A stretch of DNA of 64,000 nucleotides from Leucocoprinus leucothites (lineage: Eukaryota > Basidiomycota > Agaricomycetes > Agaricales > Agaricaceae). The notes beneath the pieces are model-generated. The model was not told the origin of the DNA, searched no databases, and was given only the letters and a program-made list of their open reading frames with translations. Every line of letters starts with the position of its first letter. The stretch's first letter is position 1. Of this stretch, positions 58,828-64,000 are shown piece by piece. The position numbers and the translations under genes were made by a program. The stretch is taken from the NCBI GenBank assembly GCA_013368445.1, contig JAACJO010000002.1, positions 3,038,001-3,102,000 on the forward strand. Direction: 5' to 3'.

Positions 58828-59410
58828 GACGGGGATTGTCTGGGTTTGGTACGAGTAATGAAACTAGCAGCTTGTTAATATAGGGGACCAAGGCTTTAGG
58901 GCGGCTAGAGCGACTGGCGATGTAAGCGTCTTGGGCAACAAAATGGATCCCGCGGGGTAGTATGCTCAATGAAAGCAGTGAGAAGAAGGCTAGTAACGAC
59001 GGAGATGAGCGGGGGTCTGGAACGCAATCAGCAAGCAAGGTGCGGCTGTGACTCTAGGTTTACTGGAGGGTTAGTCAAACCTTGATTGCAAAGTATGATG
59101 CTCAGAACAATAACGCGAAATGATATCAAAGGAACTACCTTTGATAAGGATACATCTAGTCCGTAGAAGCCATACTACAATCACCTAATACAAATGCACG
59201 ACACGTCTGTGAAAACCAAAACAAGTCTGTCCGAAAGTACAGGTTCAGCCAAGAAAATATGCGTGTAAGACAAGAAAAGTACAAGAGTCGTCGACGAAGG
59301 ATTATGTGGGAATAGGTGGAGAGAGGAAAATAACAGACTCAAAGAAACAAATAGAAACGACAAAGTTCAACAAGACATACCAAAATCTGTCGCAGAGTAC
59401 CATTTATGGA
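58828..59410. other. RPA3 promoter side / 3' side of the large gene
   Basis: 580 nt between the RPA3 start (58827, minus) and the stop of the large gene (59411, minus). A protein-like frame at 58808-59038 overlaps the RPA3 start and is taken as chance. No clear promoter motif was found. Confidence 0.4.
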
Positions 59411-62230
59411 CTACTCGCTCTCCTCTTCCTCCTCCTCACGTCGCATCTGAGGTGCAGCGCCTGCAACATCATCATCGCCAGGTTGAAATGACGGTCGAAC
59501 GTTCTGCTTGACAAGTATGTGGGGGGCGGGAGCTCGTGAATCACTCAACGGCCAGCGAGTAAAGCCATTTTTTGAAGGCTTCTTTGCCGAAGTAGGCCAC
59601 ATCTTATCAACCTCCGCCTTGGGCATCCAATTCCATTGAAATAGTCGTTTCTTGAACTCCGTACGGATTGTTTCAATAAGCTGTGGGTTGGCGCTGTTCT
59701 GCTCCAGCATCTGCATCCATTTCTGGTAATACGGGGACTGCCGATAGTTCTGGACCGACGTTGACGACCGATGACCGGCAGGAGGAAAGAGCCAGCGAAA
59801 GCTAGTCTCCCATTCCTCGGGCGATGCGTGCTTATACCAAACACCCCTGAATAGCTTGTGAAATCGAAGGTCCTTGTAGAGTTCTTCACTACCGGACTGA
59901 CGTTCAGGGTCGGTAAGTGTGAGATACGATGACTTTGTGGACCCGCGCGGATTAGGTGATTTTGAAGTGAGATCGGAGACGAACTGGCGCCAGAGAAGTG
60001 AGAGCTCAGTGTCAATACTCTCAGGCTCATCATCAGATTGTGGTGTGGGAGGTCTGTCCTCGACGTCCGAGGCATCATCGAAAGTTGGAGGTGGAAGCGT
60101 GTGTCCATCCCGGCCAAGAGTGAAGAGATCTGTCTCGGGGTTGCCGGTCATGTTAACATATTGAGGTAGCTTGCGTTTGTTAGTGGTGGAGCGAGTCTGG
60201 GCCACGACGGTTCGATCCACGAATCCTGCACTCTGATATTTTGCCTGCACTTGGTCGAGGTTCATCCCAAACCAAAACTGGAAGGACTTCAAGGGAAGAA
60301 TAGGCCCCGAAAGACGCAGTCGAGGAGCCTCCCCAGGCACCATACGCCTGAAGAAAATACAGCCGAATGGATTATGAGCGACCCGGCGAAAGTTCTCAGC
60401 ATGGATGGCTACAGGGTACGCTAGTTCTTTGTCGAGGGCCTGGCCTGCTTCAGTGAGCGGAAGCCCAGCGTCCATTAGATCTCTGGATGCAGGTCCATCA
60501 TCGGGGCGAGCGTGCAAGCTATTTGCCAGCCAAACACACCCGGCGGTAAGGAGGAGGGTCTCAGGTTGAAAACGCATGTACGTGGGACCTCCAGCTTGGA
60601 GTGAAAGTACTTGACTGATTGCTAACAGGCGAATCAAGCGGAAGTCCCTAATTTATAAAATGAGAGACAGAAACTTGGATTGAGTAAGATCACGTACCAC
60701 CATTCCTGGCGTGAAAATGAGTATAGGGCGTCTTTGAAGACCTCGTGGTTGAACTCGGTGAGGACATTTGTGGCATGTGCCCAGGGGACTCGGACCTCGA
60801 GCCTTGCATTGGATGAATTTTTCCCTTTCGCTTCTGAGTATATGTCGTAAAGAGCGCCAATGGTCGAGAGCGGGTGATTCTGACCCAGTGCGTCTTTGGC
60901 CCGTAAAAACTTCGCATGGTGTCCTCCTTCCTGGTTATACGTGACCGCCTTGTCTGTAGTATATGCTTGAATGTAGACAGCTTCAAACTCGCCAGTCGCT
61001 TGGCGCCCAGGCTCAATACGATAGCCGCTGACAGCAGCCAGGTGGCTAACCAGGTCCCTCGAATATTTGGACGACGAAAGGGTGGTGATGCGTAAGGAAT
61101 GCTCTCGAGGAATGCGAAGAGTCTCTTCGACGGTTTGACAATGGCCGGCAGTGGACCACTGGAGACAGTTGTTCTGTGAGCTGCTGATCTCGATGCCAAT
61201 GTCGATGTACCAATCGCCAAAGAGATAGTGATTCGGAATGAGTTGGCAGTTTTTTACGAATTCGTTAAGGAAATAGTCCGCAGACCATGCGTCCACTGGA
61301 TGGAAATTGGCATGCTTGACGCCGCGAATAGTGTGTAAAATTATGAAATCAGAGGCCCACTCCTTATCCACATCTTCAATGCGGATGTTCATAGCTAGCT
61401 CATCTCGAATCGCGTCCGCGAGAAGCCCGACAACTTCCTTCGGTATGATCTTGGTAGACCAAGCAGGTGGGCCTCTGGACTTGTTAGCTCGCAACTTCTC
61501 TGTTTCCAGAGTGGCTGGCCAATCAGAGGCAACGCGGTGGCCGAGAAGGGTGACAATGGCGGGTCGGAGTCCGTGTTCGTACCAAAATGCTCGTTTCTCC
61601 TCAGGGATGTACCAAGGCCGTTCATATTTCGAATGGTCGGGCGTCCAGAGTTTCGGGAAAGAGATATTCAAGTGGTGGCGGGTGCCGAAGCGTCCAAACT
61701 CGAAGTTGGGGATGTGGTGAAATGGAACGTCGTGATGGGTCTGAGTGAATGTCAGCTCTGCAGCTATCAGGGTAGAAGATAGAACCTACGCCTTGATACA
61801 TGATTGCATGCGTTATATGGATGGACGATTTGAGTGCGTAGAAATCATGTGGGACAGCCCAGACTGAAATCGGGGCGTCGACGAGAATTTTGCCAGAAAT
61901 GCCGTGAGAGGAATCGATATCGCGTGATACAACAAGCCGCTCCTCGTCATCCAAGCCGTTCCGGTTGGCGTCGACGAACACCTGCAGCTTTTCGTTGTCT
62001 TCAGTGTATTCGCCCGTGAGGGTGACTTGAAGGAAGTCGGCCTGTTGGCCTCTATCATGAGCGGTCGTGCAACGATGATTAAAATCGGCGATGGAATGAG
62101 AGACAAGCGGGAAATTGGAGTACAGGTTGGCCATACGAATGCAGAGGGAGGTGCTGAGAAGGGTAGCTACAAGAATGGTCGATACACAGTATATATATTG
62201 CGTACACTTAAACGCCATCATCATGCTCAT
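59411..62230 (-). CDS. 906-residue protein of unknown function
   Basis: Three exons, 61790-62230, 60698-61740 and 59411-60647 (phases 0 and 2), give 906 residues with no break. The ATG at 62230 is the first of a cluster and opens a hydrophobic segment (YIYCVSTILVATLLSTSLC), a signal anchor or signal peptide. There is no motif I can name. Landmarks are DNEKLQVFVDANRNGLDDEE (an acidic D-x-N-x-N-G-x-D-D calcium-loop-like run, about residues 85-104), VPFHHIPNFEFGRFGTRHH, LWTPDHSKYERPWYIPEEKR, an EFNHEVFKDALYSF region and a long soluble half. The C-terminal 150 residues are charged and end in a Glu-rich tail. Proteins of this look are, to my recollection, present in many copies in mushroom genomes, but I cannot name the family. 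Nuclear or secretory location is unresolved. Confidence 0.75.
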
Positions 62231-64000
62231 ACGCAAGCCATAGGGGAGTAGCACGAAGCTACGATGATCGGCGTATCAGACTCATCGGGCACGACGTCAC
62301 AGGACTGCCAGATAGAACGCGGCTGGTAATAATAGTAAAAATAATCATAATCATTGTCATAATACAACGAAACAGATTTGACACATATCCGTGAACTGTA
62401 GATGATAAGAGAATCAAGGTGATACATGGATCAAGGAGGCGGCTGTAGCAGAGTGAGGATCCAGCAGCGAACCCTAGAACACAAGGACCACAGTGTCAAC
62501 ACGACCACAAGCTAAAAGCGGGATGAATAGCTACCTTAATGACATTGCCCAGTCCAGCCTCCCGCACATTTACAGCGAAGCAAATCATGATATCCGTCCA
62601 TATGGCACCACGTTGACCAGCAATAGTCCCGGAAAACGAGGCCCGCAAAATCCAGATGGCAAGAGTTCGTTCCGGCTGGCGTGGATGAGACGAATAGAAG
62701 CCGGTGAGGAGGCGATACTATCAATATTACGCGCGACCCAGCAGTGTTGATTACTATGAGAGTGGTGTGGATCATGAGAGAAGACGGCTGCACGTCCATG
62801 GTCTCAGTCTCCAGAAGCTACTAGAAACGCCGGCATAAAGTCAGGCGTTCCATGAAGACTGGATTTCACCGACTGTAAAGTCAGGTGAAGTCGGCGCAAC
62901 GGCACGCTGTGGACAATATAGTCACACAGCGCGACGTGCGAACTAGGAGAAGCAGATCCAGGACAGAGCATGATGAACTGATGAGTGAAGGCGTCCAACG
63001 AGAGGGACGGAATTATCGTACGTGGCTCTCGGAGGTAATAGCCAAATAACACCAAATAAGCATATCCGTGTGCGAACCAATTCTTCTAGTCCAACTACAT
63101 GATGCAGATAACCACGTTGTGTGACCGCATCGTCCACAGTGTGCTACTGCATGGATTCCCCCGCTATTCCCCCTGACGGTTACGTCGAGGGACTCCCACG
63201 TTGTGTGACCGCATCGTCCACAAGGCGCTACTGCATGGATCCCCCCTGACGGCTACATCGAGGAAGATCCATCTCCTCTGACGGTTACATCGAGGAAGAT
63301 CCATCTCCTCTGACGGTTGCGTCGAGGAAGATCCATTTCCTCCTGACAGTTCGAGCGTAAGACAGGCTCCACCCTGTCGAGACGTCTTGTCGGACGTAAA
63401 CTGTCAAGTCTACCCGCAGCCAGCCTTTCCATCCGAGCCCTCCCATTTGTCGACGACGCAAATACTGCTCATGAATAGCACGTTCGTACCCCTTGGAATT
63501 CTTCTTGCAGCTCACAGGATCATTCTATCAGTACCATCTTCTCCGACGTGCTGCTCCTATCAGCAACTCTGATGTTCCGACCTACTGGAGATGTTTGGAA
63601 CCATTAAATCGATGATGTGAGTAGCCCCGTTCTGCTGTATTCTACTCGTTGGTTTCCTTACAGCGATTTCCTCAGGCCATCCGCAGTACCACTGTCGCAC
63701 ATTAATTGCGCTTCGAAGTGATACAAGCCCGCTTTTCTAAGTACGAAACGTGAGCACAATTTGCTGGTCCCGTCTCAAGTTCTGAGCATCATTCACATCA
63801 TTTGGTCCACGCATAGTAACTCATCTCCGAGGATAGTATCATTTACGGCCGGAGAAGCCACCCTCATCTTATCGTGCGGAGCGTCTTGTAGTATCGTTTT
63901 GTCAACTACGCACTTAGAACATGACCACACCTTTTTCATATCCACGTTTGAGTATATCTAGAGAGAGGTCTGTTGGTACGCCTTCATCGTCTCTCTCTCA
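62231..64000. other. Right-end intergenic DNA
   Basis: 1.8 kb with no supportable gene. Contents are a TTATTATTTTTATTAGTAAT-like AT stretch around 62330-62370, the tandem repeats at 63112-63345, and short frames without structure. Confidence 0.4.
63112..63345. repeat. Two nested tandem repeats (84 bp x2, 32 bp x3)
   Basis: A block beginning CCACGTTGTGTGACCGCATC occurs at 63112 and again at 63196 (period 84). From 63246 a 32-bp unit beginning CTGACGGYTACATCGAGGAA is repeated three times (63246, 63278, 63310), with a degenerate fourth. The 32-bp unit is also recognisable inside the first 84-bp block near 63173, so the small repeat probably grew out of the larger one. Confidence 0.85.

Noticed and set aside
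1..64000. CRISPR arrays, insertion sequences, operons and ribosome binding sites
   Set aside because: The window is eukaryotic; spliceosomal introns are everywhere and no such prokaryotic features are seen.

Overview
The window reads as nuclear DNA of a mushroom-forming basidiomycete (Agaricomycetes). Introns are short (mostly 47-75 nt) with GT..AG ends. Protein types are typical of that group: a large F-box/leucine-rich set, a DUF6535 membrane protein, a Zn2Cys6 regulator with a downstream coiled coil, a DUF5648 secreted protein and NACHT debris. Exon models were built by hand by joining open frames across GT..AG introns and checking codon phase. None is backed by transcripts.

Layout. 1-508 is a broken copy of the 3' exon of the DMPK/ROCK-like AGC kinase that sits intact at 5170-8299 (-). 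From 3.2 to 37.1 kb the window is dominated by eight F-box genes and one fragment: 3243-5013 (+), 8765-10574 (-), 10767-12367 (-, frameshift), 16870-18613 (+, frameshifts), 21212-23118 (+, frame problem in exon 1), 25273-27077 (+), fragment 27207-27926 (+), 33439-34837 (-) and 35499-37127 (-). Four of them plus the fragment form one subfamily with a W-H/Y-H-I-A F-box and the same four-exon, 2-0-0 intron-phase structure. Between them lie a DUF6535 membrane protein (12985-15468, +), a small secreted beta-trefoil-like protein (19268-20090, -), a striking secreted protein with nine Cys-rich repeats, a Thr-rich stalk and DUF5648 repeats (28702-30052, +), and two small unknown genes (30541-31277 and 32340-32792, both -).

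37.1-41.7 kb is gene-poor. It is followed by a Zn2Cys6 regulator (41664-43203, +), a single-pass membrane protein (43597-44767, -) and a very large Ser/Pro-rich protein (44934-49876, -). 50-56.4 kb is a graveyard: a possible small membrane gene, a small unknown gene, a decayed VPS74/GOLPH3 copy, and a proline-rich/coiled-coil pseudogene with a NACHT fragment between its parts. 56.4-58.2 kb holds low-complexity DNA, a 22-bp minisatellite and a long imperfect hairpin. The gene for the small subunit of replication protein A (58342-58827, -) lies next to it, then a 906-residue unknown protein (59411-62230, -). The right end has only small tandem repeats.

How it fits together. The F-box genes would supply interchangeable substrate receptors for SCF ubiquitin ligases. 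The kinase, RPA3, the membrane protein at 43.6 kb and the Ser/Pro-rich protein look like ordinary cellular genes into which this variable material is set. Several otherwise good genes are broken by a single missing base, mostly in homopolymer runs, so part of the apparent decay may be sequencing error.
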